NCBI GenBank assembly: GCA_036381435.1
Contig: DASVCW010000043.1
Coordinates: 62,001-126,000, forward strand
Source of the DNA: Fodinibius sp036381435
GTDB lineage: Bacteria > Bacteroidota > Rhodothermia > Balneolales > Balneolaceae
Length of the DNA: 64,000 nt
Direction: 5' to 3'
The position numbers and the translations under genes were made by a program. Shown here in pieces: positions 1 through 7,995 of this stretch; positions within the stretch are counted from its first letter, which is position 1, and every line of letters starts with the position of its first letter. The notes under the pieces are model-generated. The model saw only the letters and a program-made list of their open reading frames with translations. It made no database searches and had not been told where the DNA came from.

Positions 1-89
1 TTAAAGAACGTTTTGATGAGGAAGGCATTTCATTTCCCTTTCCCCAGCGCGATATTCATGTTTATCGAGAAGCTCCGGCAGAGGGATAG
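1..89 (+). CDS. MscS-family mechanosensitive channel, C-terminal end (partial)
   Basis: Only the last 28 or so codons are in the window, read in the frame that begins at base 3 and stops at TAG 87-89. The peptide contains FDEEGISFPFPQRDIHVY, which matches the conserved C-terminal signature of MscS-type channels (a bulky hydrophobic residue followed by PFPQR and a hydrophobic, aromatic end). Members are inner-membrane channels that open under hypo-osmotic stress. The pore and beta domain lie upstream, outside the window. The call rests on this short signature alone, but the signature is distinctive. Confidence 0.75.
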   Translation, partial: KERFDEEGISFPFPQRDIHVYREAPAEG

Positions 90-412
90 TATTTCTTCAT
101 CTGTTATTAGGTTCAGTAAAACTTTCGCTATCCGAGGTTTGCTTTTATTGTCATTCCGATTCCGAAGACTTTCGGGATCGGATGTCAAACGTTAGTACAG
201 CGTTTGTTTTTAATTTTAGCTACTCCTGTTTATTGTACTCGAGATTCTCTTCCTTAAAAAACACCTGATCTTTAGTCCTTTCTTCATGTAAGTTACATTT
301 TCATTTCAAAAAGCAAATTGTAATAAGTTGCTTAGAAATATTATCTTACCTAAACTTATAGGTTTTAGTATAGTTAAATTAAGAATGTCTAAGTGTTATA
401 ACAGAGGTTTCT
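90..412. other. Intergenic region with one hairpin repeat
   Basis: The stretch carries an 11-bp imperfect inverted repeat, CCGATTCCGAA at 156-166 and TTCGGGATCGG at 171-181, preceded by GTCATT. It belongs to the 'GTCATTCCGA' dispersed hairpin type seen elsewhere in the window. The rest is AT-rich and probably holds the promoter of the DUF349 gene. An open frame at 13-195 runs through the channel tail and this hairpin and is not a gene. Confidence 0.6.
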
Positions 413-2617
413 GTGAATACGATTATGGAAGAAAAGAAAAAAACATCTCAGTATTTGTATGAAGATGAGCGGGTATTTTTAACCGAAAATGAAGAACTTT
501 TTTTAAAGAACGATCTGCAGGGCAAGCAAAAAAAGCTGGGGGAGGTAAGTCAGGATAACGTAGAAGAAAAACTGGCTGAATTACAGGATGCTTTTGCCGC
601 ACTGGAAAGCAAGGTTAAAGAAGCTTTATCAGATGATGATGTTTCACAGGAGAAGCTGGATGATCTGACCGGGGAAATTAGCGGGGCCAATGCTATTGGC
701 GATTTAAAAGGATTGCTGGAACAAGTAGAAGTGAAGAAAGCGTCTTTGGCTAATGAAAAGGATGATCAGGATGAAGTGGCAGCGGGCGATTCATCCGAAA
801 AAGAAGAAGTTACCGGCGATGAACCGGCGGTGAAAGAAGAGGCCGAAGAAGAAGGAGCCCTACAAGAGGATGAAGCTCAGTCCGAAACGGAGGACACATC
901 ACCCCGGCAAGAAGATGAGCAGGAAACAGAAGCGAGTGATGATCCGGAAACCTATTACCGGGAAATTGTTAAAAAGGCAGAAGACCTTGCAGCCGAAAAT
1001 GACTGGCAGCATGTAGATAATGAGCTTGATAAGCTGAGCCACCGGTGGTCAGAGGGCCCATCGAGTGATTCTGATAAAGTGAAAAAGCTTTTCCAGAAAT
1101 TTAATAAGGCTGTGTCGTCTTTTGAAAAGCGCAAAGAAGCGCATTATGAAGAGCTGAACAGGAAGAAGGAAAAAAATCTTGAGGCCAAGAAAAAGCTTCT
1201 TAAAGAATTTGAAGGTATTGTTTCTAATAAAACCTGGTCGGCTACTAAGCGGGTGAGCCAAATGAAAGGGCAGTGGAATCGCGTTGGTATGCTGCCGTCC
1301 GGTAAGGGAGAAAAACTGGATGAACGTTTTGAGGAGCTGGTTGGCATTTTTAACGATCATAAAGTAGACCGGCTGGTTCAGCAACGTCAAAAGGAAGAAG
1401 ATAACCTGATGTTAAAGCTGGCGGTGCTCGAAAAGATGGAAAGTATCGTAAAGGAAATGGATCACACCACGAGCCGGTGGAAAGAGATTGACGAGGAGTT
1501 TGAAGACCTGACCCGACAGTGGAAAAAGATGGGCCGGGTACCCAAAGAAAAATCGAATCATGTTTGGGAACGGTATAAAAATGCGCAGGATGAATATTAC
1601 GACCGAAAGTATAAATATGACAAGCAGCATCAAAGCAAAGTAGATTCGTTTTCAAGCAAGAAAGAGAAGATTTGTAAGGAAGCTGAGGAGTTGTTGCAGG
1701 AAGAGGATATTGCATCGGCGGCACGGAAAATCAATAAGCTGCACCGGCGGTGGAAAAAAACAGGGAATTTACCCCAGCTACTCGAAGATAAGCTATGGTC
1801 GCGGTTTAAAGCAGCTACTGATGAATTTAATGAGCGAAAAGCGAATAATCAGGATAAAATTAAAGAGCAGGAAGATGAGCATTACCGGCAAAAGCTGGCG
1901 CTGATTGATGAAGCAAATGCTCTCAAAGACACTGATGATTTTGAGAAAGGCCACCGGCAAATGCAGGACTTGATGGACCGCTGGAAAAAAGTAGGCCCTG
2001 TGAGTCGGAAAAAGTCCAACAAGATCTGGAAGAAGTTTAAGGAGGCGATGGATGTTTTCTACGACCGCCGCCGCGATCATTTTAAGGAGGTCAAAGAGAA
2101 GCGGAAAGATAACCTGCACGAAAAACAGGAGATTCTTGATAAACTGCGTGAGTTAGGGCAGCATGAAGATCCCGTTGAAGCGGTTAATATTGCCAAAGGC
2201 TTGCAGGAAGAATTCAAAAACGCAGGTTACGTTCCCATCAAGCAGAAAAACAAGATGTGGAAGCAGTACCGCGAAGTGTGTGATGTGATATACAATCGTT
2301 TCCGGGCAGCAAAGTCGGGCAATAAGTTTGATCAGGAATTGGCGAAGGCCGATCTTGATAAAGGGGATCGCAATAAAATTCAGAAGCTGCGCAAAGAATT
2401 TAAAAAGGTGAAAAAAGAAGTGCGTGACCTTGAAAAAGAGGTGTTGCAGTACGAGGAAACGAAAACATATTTTAAGCCTTCCGGCAGCGGTAACAGTCTT
2501 CTCGATGAAGTAGAAGAAAAAATTGAAAAGGCAGAACAGAAGCTGGAGAAAAAGCAGAAAAAGCTGGATTCGTTAACCGATGAAATGGAAGATATCCGGG
2601 AAGATGCGGAAGGATAA
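413..2617 (+). CDS. Large DUF349 repeat protein
   Basis: A 734-residue, strongly charged, probably helical protein with no signal peptide or membrane segment. After an N-terminal part (1-190) rich in Glu and Asp come six copies of a unit of about 75 residues, beginning near residues 195, 272, 353, 433, 506 and 585. Each has a central W-x(2-3)-G motif (RWKKTG, RWKKVG, QWKKMG) and an aromatic/R end (FNERK, YYDRK, FYDRR), the DUF349 pattern. The last 80 residues are predicted coiled coil. DUF349 proteins are common in Bacteroidota and their biochemical role is not settled. The chosen start is GTG 413 because AGAGG (402-406) is well spaced for it; ATG 425 is the alternative. It is transcribed alone, followed by the hydrolase gene after 77 nt. 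Confidence 0.85.
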   Translation: MNTIMEEKKKTSQYLYEDERVFLTENEELFLKNDLQGKQKKLGEVSQDNVEEKLAELQDAFAALESKVKEALSDDDVSQEKLDDLTGEISGANAIGDLKGLLEQVEVKKASLANEKDDQDEVAAGDSSEKEEVTGDEPAVKEEAEEEGALQEDEAQSETEDTSPRQEDEQETEASDDPETYYREIVKKAEDLAAENDWQHVDNELDKLSHRWSEGPSSDSDKVKKLFQKFNKAVSSFEKRKEAHYEELNRKKEKNLEAKKKLLKEFEGIVSNKTWSATKRVSQMKGQWNRVGMLPSGKGEKLDERFEELVGIFNDHKVDRLVQQRQKEEDNLMLKLAVLEKMESIVKEMDHTTSRWKEIDEEFEDLTRQWKKMGRVPKEKSNHVWERYKNAQDEYYDRKYKYDKQHQSKVDSFSSKKEKICKEAEELLQEEDIASAARKINKLHRRWKKTGNLPQLLEDKLWSRFKAATDEFNERKANNQDKIKEQEDEHYRQKLALIDEANALKDTDDFEKGHRQMQDLMDRWKKVGPVSRKKSNKIWKKFKEAMDVFYDRRRDHFKEVKEKRKDNLHEKQEILDKLRELGQHEDPVEAVNIAKGLQEEFKNAGYVPIKQKNKMWKQYREVCDVIYNRFRAAKSGNKFDQELAKADLDKGDRNKIQKLRKEFKKVKKEVRDLEKEVLQYEETKTYFKPSGSGNSLLDEVEEKIEKAEQKLEKKQKKLDSLTDEMEDIREDAEG

Positions 2618-2694
2618 GTAGATGCATCGCTTCATTTTTTCAAAAATTTGGTTTTTCAAGGGCAGGGAATTAAGACCGCAAAACGATTATTTTA

Positions 2695-3561
2695 ATGGGA
2701 TGTGAATTACATCAACCGGCAGTTACTTTTTGGGGGGTACGGGGTTCTACGCCTTGTGCCAACGGGGAAAATATGGAATACGGCGGCAATACTACTTGCG
2801 TTCAGGTTCATATTCCCGGTTCTGATGAACTGCTAATTTTAGATAGCGGTACCGGTATTCGTAATTTGGGAAGGGAATTGATGAAAGGTTCCGCCGAAAT
2901 CCGGGGACGTATTTTCATCACCCACCCGCACTGGGATCACGTTCAGGGCTTTCCTTTTTTCAAACCTATTTACGGCTGTTCTAATCATTTTGAGATTCAC
3001 ATGCCGGTTCAACAGGATATCGGCTGCAGACAAATACTTTCCGGCCATCTGAATAAAACATTTTTTCCGGTAACGCTTGAAATGATGGATGCTAATCTGA
3101 AGTTCATCACTCAGCCCGAAAAAAAGATGCGCTACAAAAATTATGAAGTAGAATTCATGCCTGCGAATCACAGCATCAACACCGCTGCATACAAAATTCA
3201 TGTGGGTGGCAAGCAGATTGTTTTTTGCCCCGATAATGAATTGAACCCTGATGATGAGAAGAAAGGGAGGAAGTTTTATTCGCGTTTTAAAGAGTTTTTA
3301 TGGCAGGTTGATGTCTTGATTCATGATGCTCAATACGACCGCAAGTCGTATCAATATCAACATGGTTGGGGGCATTCAGCCTGGGAAAATGTGGTTGATT
3401 TTGCGAGGGAATCAAAGGTAAAAAATCTTTTTTTGACCCACCACGATCCTGATTCTGATGATGAAAAGCTGCGCAAACTGGATGACTGCTTAAAGCGTGA
3501 ATTCAGTGATCAATTCGAATCAATCCGGCTTGCGAAAGAAGGCGAGAAAGTATTAATCTGA
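2695..3561 (+). CDS. MBL-fold metallo-hydrolase
   Basis: A 288-residue cytoplasmic protein with the metallo-beta-lactamase fold. The metal motif H77-P-H79-W-D81-H82 is intact. Further likely ligands are H159 (ANHS), D180 (CPDNE) and the HH pair in LTHHDPDSDD near residue 250. The N-terminal WGVRGSTP segment is typical of the subgroup annotated as MBL-fold metallo-hydrolases related to cAMP phosphodiesterase and RNase Z-like enzymes. The substrate cannot be read from the sequence. It lies 77 nt downstream of the DUF349 gene on the same strand, so co-transcription is possible but not shown. Confidence 0.85.
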   Translation: MGCELHQPAVTFWGVRGSTPCANGENMEYGGNTTCVQVHIPGSDELLILDSGTGIRNLGRELMKGSAEIRGRIFITHPHWDHVQGFPFFKPIYGCSNHFEIHMPVQQDIGCRQILSGHLNKTFFPVTLEMMDANLKFITQPEKKMRYKNYEVEFMPANHSINTAAYKIHVGGKQIVFCPDNELNPDDEKKGRKFYSRFKEFLWQVDVLIHDAQYDRKSYQYQHGWGHSAWENVVDFARESKVKNLFLTHHDPDSDDEKLRKLDDCLKREFSDQFESIRLAKEGEKVLI

Positions 3562-4180
3562 ATTTTGCTTGGGCTAAAGAGCTTTGAAAAAGGGTAGTAA
3601 AAATGTAGGTCGGATTGCTAACCCGACATAGAAATTTGCAGTAGTAAAAGCCAAAAATATGGTCTTTTCAATCCCCCGAACCCGCTTCTCCAAGGGGACT
3701 TTTCTCCTCTCTACTGTTGGCGGAGAGGTTTTTAAATGTCCTTTCAGCAGAGCTTATGAGAATATTCTTTTCAAAAAAGGTGGAACTCCTAATATTTTAA
3801 AGATTATGACACTTAATTCGAGTATAAATCGTAACTGTCCCCCTTTGAAGGGGGTTAGGGGGATGACCAAATCTTAAACAAGCATGAGTTCGAGGTAAAC
3901 AGATGATTTTAAAAGGAATTTCTACCTTAAAAGGCATTCTGTCATCCCGAGCGATAGCCGAGGGATCTCATCCGTTACGTATGGGTAATTTCCCCTGCCG
4001 TGGTTACCGATCACGTTCAAAGCGGATGAGATTTCTCCACTACGTCGATAAAAGGCATCAGCGACTTCGGTCGAAATGACAACAAGGAGACTTAGATTTT
4101 ATCTCGAACTCACATTATTTAAAAACAAAAAGGGAACATGAAATCATGTCCCCTTTGTAATACATTAAATCTTATTCTTT
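3562..4180. repeat. Gap of 619 bp filled with palindromic repeats
   Basis: No credible gene is present; the open frame at 3659-3877 is made of repeats. In order, it holds a GTCGG/CCGAC hairpin near 3609-3627, a CCCC..CTTCTCCAAGGGGAC block at 3669-3697 facing CCCCCTTTGAAGGGGGTTAG at 3839-3858 (the CCCCTT repeat family), and a long imperfect inverted repeat at 3941-4080. In the last, GTCATCCCGAG...GGGATCTCATCCG on the left pairs with CGGATGAGATTTCTCC...CGGTCGAAATGAC on the right. The end of the stretch holds the terminator of the minus-strand gene at 4181. Confidence 0.65.
4129..4156 (-). terminator. Intrinsic terminator of the gene at 4181-4651
   Basis: Arms AAAGGGAACATGA (4129-4141) and TCATGTCCCCTTT (4144-4156) pair with one mismatch. 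Read on the minus strand, the stem is followed by a T-rich run (4121-4128 region), placing it 25 nt after the stop codon. Confidence 0.75.
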
Positions 4181-4651
4181 TTACAGGTAAAACCTGATAC
4201 CCAGCACCCCATCTACGTCAAAGTCAGTTTCCGGGGCAAAGTCGAATATAGGCGCTACCTCCAGAAAAAGGCCAATAGGAGCATCTTCGAACAGATAATT
4301 TAAGCCTACCGGGATTCTTGCACCGACATGCACATCATTTTCTGCAAGAATAACGCGGGCACCGATACCATAATATAAAGGCAGGGCTCCGGAATCAATA
4401 TCGTCAAAAACATCAAAATTATGCCATAAATAATCACCTTGAATAGTGATGGCATCAATAGGCTCCAGTGACCATGCCACTCCCAAAGCAAAAGCATTTT
4501 CATCGCTGGTCCAGGTCTTTAGCGTAAGCCCTGTTGGTTCACCTACCATAAAGCCGATGCCAACGCCGTCGGTAGTTTGAGCCTGAGAAACAGTGTTGAC
4601 TGAAATAGTAATAAAAGCTGTTAGAAATAATGCAGTAATTAACTTTTTCAT
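4181..4651 (-). CDS. Small secreted protein, probable outer-membrane beta-barrel
   Basis: 156 residues with a clear Sec signal peptide (about 1-24, ending SQAQ). The mature part is about 130 residues of alternating hydrophobic and polar strands rich in Gly and aromatic residues (GVGIGFMVGEPTGL, YYGIGARVI, VGLNYLF). It ends in a C-terminal aromatic/hydrophobic strand (LGIRFYL), as in small outer-membrane beta-barrels. No enzyme motif is seen. It is monocistronic with its own terminator and faces the arsenosugar cluster divergently. The function is unknown. Confidence 0.7.
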   Translation of the reverse strand: MKKLITALFLTAFITISVNTVSQAQTTDGVGIGFMVGEPTGLTLKTWTSDENAFALGVAWSLEPIDAITIQGDYLWHNFDVFDDIDSGALPLYYGIGARVILAENDVHVGARIPVGLNYLFEDAPIGLFLEVAPIFDFAPETDFDVDGVLGIRFYL

Positions 4652-4787
4652 AAAAGTAATTGTTTTATTATAAATGATTGTATCCCATACATTAAAGAAC
4701 AGTTCAAAGAAAAAGTTCCTTGAATTTCGAAGGTAAAGTTTTTAAGTACTTCAACCAAGTCAATTCAAACTAAAAGAAATACAATTT

Positions 4788-5123
4788 ATGGAAAAAACAT
4801 ATTACAACCCCGAAGACCTGAAAAAATTTGGAGATGTCGGTGAATTCGGTCCTGAACTCGCGGAGAAGTTTTTTGATTATTATAGTGCGGTTTTCGAAGA
4901 AGGTGCCCTTAGTGCCCGTGAGAAATCTCTGATTGCTCTGGCTGTTGCTCATGCCGTTCAGTGCCCTTATTGTATTGATGCTTACACCACCGACGGGCTC
5001 GAAAAAGGAGCTACTGAAGAGCAGATGATGGAAGCCGTACACGTAGCATCAGCCATTACGGGCGGATCTTCACTGGTTCATGGTGTACAAATGATGAATA
5101 AAGTGAAAAGTTTAAGCATGTAG
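4788..5123 (+). CDS. Arsenosugar-associated peroxidase-like protein (carboxymuconolactone decarboxylase fold)
   Basis: 111 residues of the AhpD/carboxymuconolactone-decarboxylase fold. The redox pair C59-P-Y-C62 lies in the motif HAVQCPYCIDAYT, with a downstream helix EEQMMEAVHVASAITGG typical of the family. Proteins of this size next to ArsS are annotated as arsenosugar biosynthesis-associated peroxidase-like proteins. The gene opens a same-strand run with arsS (83 nt away, across a repeat) and two glycosyltransferase genes, which is the main reason for the specific call. A general alkylhydroperoxidase-like role is the alternative. Confidence 0.8.
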   Translation: MEKTYYNPEDLKKFGDVGEFGPELAEKFFDYYSAVFEEGALSAREKSLIALAVAHAVQCPYCIDAYTTDGLEKGATEEQMMEAVHVASAITGGSSLVHGVQMMNKVKSLSM

Positions 5124-5125
5124 AA

Positions 5126-5185
5126 TCACGCAAAGGCGCGGAGTCGCAGAGATATATTCCTTTGCGCCTTAGCGGCTCTGCGTGA
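5126..5185. repeat. Dispersed palindromic repeat, 'CGCAAAGGCGCGGAG' family, copy 1
   Basis: TCACGCAAAGGCGCGGAG at the left and GCGCCTTAGCGGCTCTGCG with TGA at the right form a long imperfect inverted repeat. Related copies lie at about 7034-7120, 11285-11342 and 28343-28418. It fills the gap between the peroxidase-like gene and arsS and extends the arsS reading frame artificially upstream. Confidence 0.75.
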
Positions 5186-5205
5186 AATCAAAAACTGTTA
5201 TCTTT

Positions 5206-6255
5206 ATGATAAAATCTCTCAAATCAGCAAGTCACAAACTTTCAGATCCGGTCTATCAGCTTCAGTTGCTGAATAATCACTCCGAGTCACTCAGGCAGCA
5301 GCCCAAATTCCGGGAGAAGCTTGATGAGATTGATCTTTTTCCGCTAAAGCCAACCGGCATCGAAATTTTCCAGATGAATGTAGGCTATATGTGCAACATG
5401 ACCTGCAAGCACTGCCATGTTGATGCCGGTCCCGATCGAAAGGAAATAATGAGCAAAGAAACTTTCGAACAATGTTTAGATGCGCTAAAAAGTTCTGATG
5501 TGGCAACGGTTGATCTGACGGGTGGCGCTCCGGAGATGAACCCCCATTTCAAATGGTTTGTGGAAGAAGCCTCAAAGCTGGGAAAGCACATTATCGTGCG
5601 TTCGAACCTTACTATTTTGACTACCGCTCCAAAATATCAGGCACTCCCTGAATTTTTTGCAGAACACATGGTTGAAGTAACTTGCTCTCTGCCGTTTTAC
5701 AGTAAATCGCGTACCGACCGCCAGCGGGGTGAGGGTACTTACGACAAATCTATTGAAGCGCTCAAAAAACTCAATGAAGCAGGTTATGGAAAAACGGGTA
5801 CAGGGCTCGAACTTAATCTCGTCTATAATCCCGTTGGGGCTTTTTTACCCGGCAGTCAGGAATCGCTGGAAAGAGATTTCAGGCAGCAGCTTCAACGCAA
5901 GCATGGTATTAGTTTCAACAATTTATTTACCATAACCAACTTGCCCATTAGCCGTTTTCTAAATTTTTTGCTGATGTCGGATAACCTGGATGAATATATG
6001 GACCGCTTGATTACCGCCTTCAATCCCGCTGCTGCCAAAGGGGTGATGTGTCGCAATACCATTTCAATCGGATGGGATGGCAGGCTCTACGACTGCGATT
6101 TCAATCAGATGCTCGAAATGCCTGTTGAAGGCGAAGCGCAGCACATCCACGATTGGAATGAGCAAAAGCTGAATAGCCGGTCTATCCAAATCAATCAGCA
6201 CTGCTTCGGTTGTACGGCCGGCGCCGGAAGCAGTTGTGGGGGAGCTACTACTTGA
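5206..6255 (+). CDS. arsS: Arsenosugar biosynthesis radical SAM protein ArsS
   Basis: A 350-residue radical SAM enzyme. The cluster-binding motif C63-x3-C67-x2-C70 (CNMTCKHC) is intact and followed by a TGGAPEM stretch (the SAM-contacting GGE-like motif). The C-terminus FGCTAGAGSSCGGATT carries the Cys-rich tail typical of ArsS. Some relatives have selenocysteine there; this one encodes cysteine throughout. The family is assigned to a step in making arsenosugars from methylated arsenic, probably adding a 5'-deoxyadenosyl-derived group. The start ATG 5206 was chosen because the longer frame from GTG 5182 is encoded by the palindromic repeat. Two glycosyltransferase genes follow. Confidence 0.88.
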   Translation: MIKSLKSASHKLSDPVYQLQLLNNHSESLRQQPKFREKLDEIDLFPLKPTGIEIFQMNVGYMCNMTCKHCHVDAGPDRKEIMSKETFEQCLDALKSSDVATVDLTGGAPEMNPHFKWFVEEASKLGKHIIVRSNLTILTTAPKYQALPEFFAEHMVEVTCSLPFYSKSRTDRQRGEGTYDKSIEALKKLNEAGYGKTGTGLELNLVYNPVGAFLPGSQESLERDFRQQLQRKHGISFNNLFTITNLPISRFLNFLLMSDNLDEYMDRLITAFNPAAAKGVMCRNTISIGWDGRLYDCDFNQMLEMPVEGEAQHIHDWNEQKLNSRSIQINQHCFGCTAGAGSSCGGATT

Positions 6256-6384
6256 GGTATAGGGTATAAGGGAATAAAGGTATAGGGGAATTTCCACCAT
6301 CCGCTGCTCATCGTTCGCTCATTAATTATTTGTGAAAGGGTAAGAAAATTGGATTTGAACTTATACCTTATACCCCCTATACCT
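6255..6384. repeat. Inverted repeat pair between arsS and the glycosyltransferase
   Basis: AGGTATAGGGTATAAGG (6255-6271) faces CCTTATACCCCCTATACCT (6366-6384). Similar 'GGTATAGGGGTATAAAG' sequence appears near 33014-33033 and 44930-44990, so this is a dispersed family. The unit could form a long hairpin inside the arsenosugar transcript. Confidence 0.6.
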
Positions 6385-6408
6385 TCTAAACTACAAATGA
6401 AATTCTAA

Positions 6409-7008
6409 ATGCAGCAACTTCTTATAGTTTTCATCAAAAACCCTATAAAAGGAAGGGTCAAAACCCGGCTGGCTGAATCTATTGGTGATGAGCGGGCGTT
6501 ACAGGTATACAGAGAGCTTTTGGAAGTTACGAAATCAGTTAGCGATCAGTTAAACTGCCACCGGCAGGTATGGTATTCTCATTTTATTGATGACGATGAT
6601 CTGTGGACGGATGATGGCTATGAAAAGCGGCTTCAGGAAGGGGGTGATTTGGGGGAGCGAATGAAAAATTCCTTTCGAAAAGCATTTGATGAAGGGGCCT
6701 CCAAAGTGGTAATTATCGGCAGCGACTGTCCCGGTTTAACTTCCGAAGTTATCAAGCAGGCTTACGATGCTTTAGATAACGATGATTTAGTGATCGGGCC
6801 TTCAAAAGACGGGGGTTATTACCTGCTGGGGATGAACACATTTCACCCCGAATTGTTTGATGATAAGCCGTGGAGTTCATCCCAAGTTTTAAATCAAACC
6901 ATTAAGCAGGCAAAAAAACAAGAACTTTCCTTCAAGCTACTGACTGAACTTAATGATATTGATACAAAAGAAGATTTGGACAAGTTTCGTGAAATGTATC
7001 AAGAATAA
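6409..7008 (+). CDS. TIGR04282-type arsenosugar glycosyltransferase (DUF2064)
   Basis: 199 residues with a nucleotide-diphospho-sugar-transferase-like fold. The start motif IVFIKNPIKGRVKTRLA and the later VVIIGSDCPGL and GPSKDGGYYLLG motifs are diagnostic for the DUF2064/TIGR04282 family, named for its place beside ArsS. It presumably helps attach or activate the sugar part of the arsenosugar; the substrate has not been read from sequence. It has no signal or membrane segment and is therefore cytoplasmic. It lies between arsS and the second glycosyltransferase, all on the same strand. Confidence 0.85.
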   Translation: MQQLLIVFIKNPIKGRVKTRLAESIGDERALQVYRELLEVTKSVSDQLNCHRQVWYSHFIDDDDLWTDDGYEKRLQEGGDLGERMKNSFRKAFDEGASKVVIIGSDCPGLTSEVIKQAYDALDNDDLVIGPSKDGGYYLLGMNTFHPELFDDKPWSSSQVLNQTIKQAKKQELSFKLLTELNDIDTKEDLDKFREMYQE

Positions 7009-7033
7009 AATGTTAAAGATAGTTAAGGAAGGA

Positions 7034-7120
7034 TGGCACGGAGTTTCACAGAGAATACACAGAGTTACACAAAGTTTTCTCTGCGTTACTCAGTGCTCAC
7101 TCTGTGGTTCTCTGTGAAAT
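7034..7120. repeat. Dispersed palindromic repeat, 'CACAGAG' variant of the CGCAGAG family
   Basis: TTTCACAGAGAA on the left and TTCTCTGTGAAAT on the right bracket an 87-nt imperfect palindrome with internal CACAGAGTTACAC and GCGTTACTC blocks. It lies in the 142-nt gap between the two glycosyltransferase genes. It is diverged from the copies at 5126, 11285 and 28343 but has the same layout. Confidence 0.6.
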
Positions 7121-7150
7121 AGTCGTCTTGCTGAAGTTTATTTTCAACAA

Positions 7151-7840
7151 ATGAAAGCCATGAGACTGAGCATCATTATACCCACTTATAACGAAGTTGA
7201 GGTAATCGAAAAGACGATTGCTAAAATCAGGAGTGAAGCTAATACTTTGGAAGTTATTGTAGTAGACGGCGGGAGTTTAGATTCAACCGTAAAAAGGGCA
7301 GAGAACGCGGGTGCAACAGTAATCACTTCACCCGAAAAGGGACGTGCGGCACAAATGAATTTCGGGGCGAAACATGCAAAGGGGGATATTTTATATTTCC
7401 TTCATGCTGACAGCCTGCCTCCTGCCGGTTTTGCTGTCCAAATTAAACAGGCAATCCTATCAGGCCATCAAGCGGGCTGCTTTCAACTGTCTTTTGATGA
7501 AAATCACTTCTTATTAAAGACCTATGCCTGGTTTACCCGTTTTGATGTTGATGCGTTCCGTTTCGGTGATCAAAGCTTGTTTATAACACGTTCAGCTTTT
7601 TTTGAAATAAACGGTTTTAGCGATGATCATATCGTTATGGAAGACCAAGAAATCGTGAAGCGAATAAAAGACAAATTTTCATTTACCGTGCTTGATGAAA
7701 CAATCGTAACCTCTGCCCGTAAATACCGGCAGGTCGGCTTTTTAAAACTTCAGCTAATATTTGTGCTTATTTTTATGCTTTATAAATTGGGCATAAATCA
7801 AAGAAAACTGATAATCATCTACCAGAAATTGGTACAATAG
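7151..7840 (+). CDS. TIGR04283-type arsenosugar family 2 glycosyltransferase
   Basis: 229 residues of GT-A type. It has the N-terminal motif SIIIPTYNE, the VVDGGSLDST segment and a HADSLPP motif equivalent to the DxD region. Near the C-terminus is a hydrophobic helix (LIFVLIFMLYKLGI) that may sit at the membrane. TIGR04283 members are named for genomic pairing with ArsS, which is the case here. It is the last gene of the cluster. No arsenite methyltransferase (ArsM) or arsenic transporter gene is within reach, so earlier steps must be encoded elsewhere. ATG 7160 is an alternative start. Confidence 0.85.
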   Translation: MKAMRLSIIIPTYNEVEVIEKTIAKIRSEANTLEVIVVDGGSLDSTVKRAENAGATVITSPEKGRAAQMNFGAKHAKGDILYFLHADSLPPAGFAVQIKQAILSGHQAGCFQLSFDENHFLLKTYAWFTRFDVDAFRFGDQSLFITRSAFFEINGFSDDHIVMEDQEIVKRIKDKFSFTVLDETIVTSARKYRQVGFLKLQLIFVLIFMLYKLGINQRKLIIIYQKLVQ

Positions 7841-7924
7841 TTGTTAAATATTGCTTACCTTTCAATTCCTGAAAATAAGCGGCAAACTTAATGTTTTCGT
7901 AACTTTCTGTTGGTTATTTTTTGG

Positions 7925-7960
7925 ATGTCCTAAAAAGGACATGTTTCAACCTTCATGTCC
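7925..7960 (+). promoter_or_regulatory. Two mutually exclusive hairpins in the TonB receptor leader
   Basis: ATGTCC (7925-7930) can pair with GGACAT (7937-7942), and the same middle arm GGACATG (7937-7943) can instead pair with CATGTCC (7954-7960). The two foldings compete, 36 nt ahead of the receptor start codon. This is a direct sequence observation; a regulatory role is inference. Confidence 0.4.
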
Positions 7961-7995
7961 AAAATCACAAATATAAACGAACATATCTATCGATT

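Noticed and set aside
13..195. 60-codon open frame at the left edge
   Set aside because: It overlaps the true C-terminus of an MscS-type channel in another frame and then runs through a hairpin repeat; it shows no protein features.
3659..3877. 72-codon open frame
   Set aside because: Entirely composed of CCCCTT-type palindromic repeats.
5182..5205. GTG start for arsS at 5182
   Set aside because: The first eight codons are the end of a palindromic repeat; ATG 5206 is in frame and gives the expected N-terminus.
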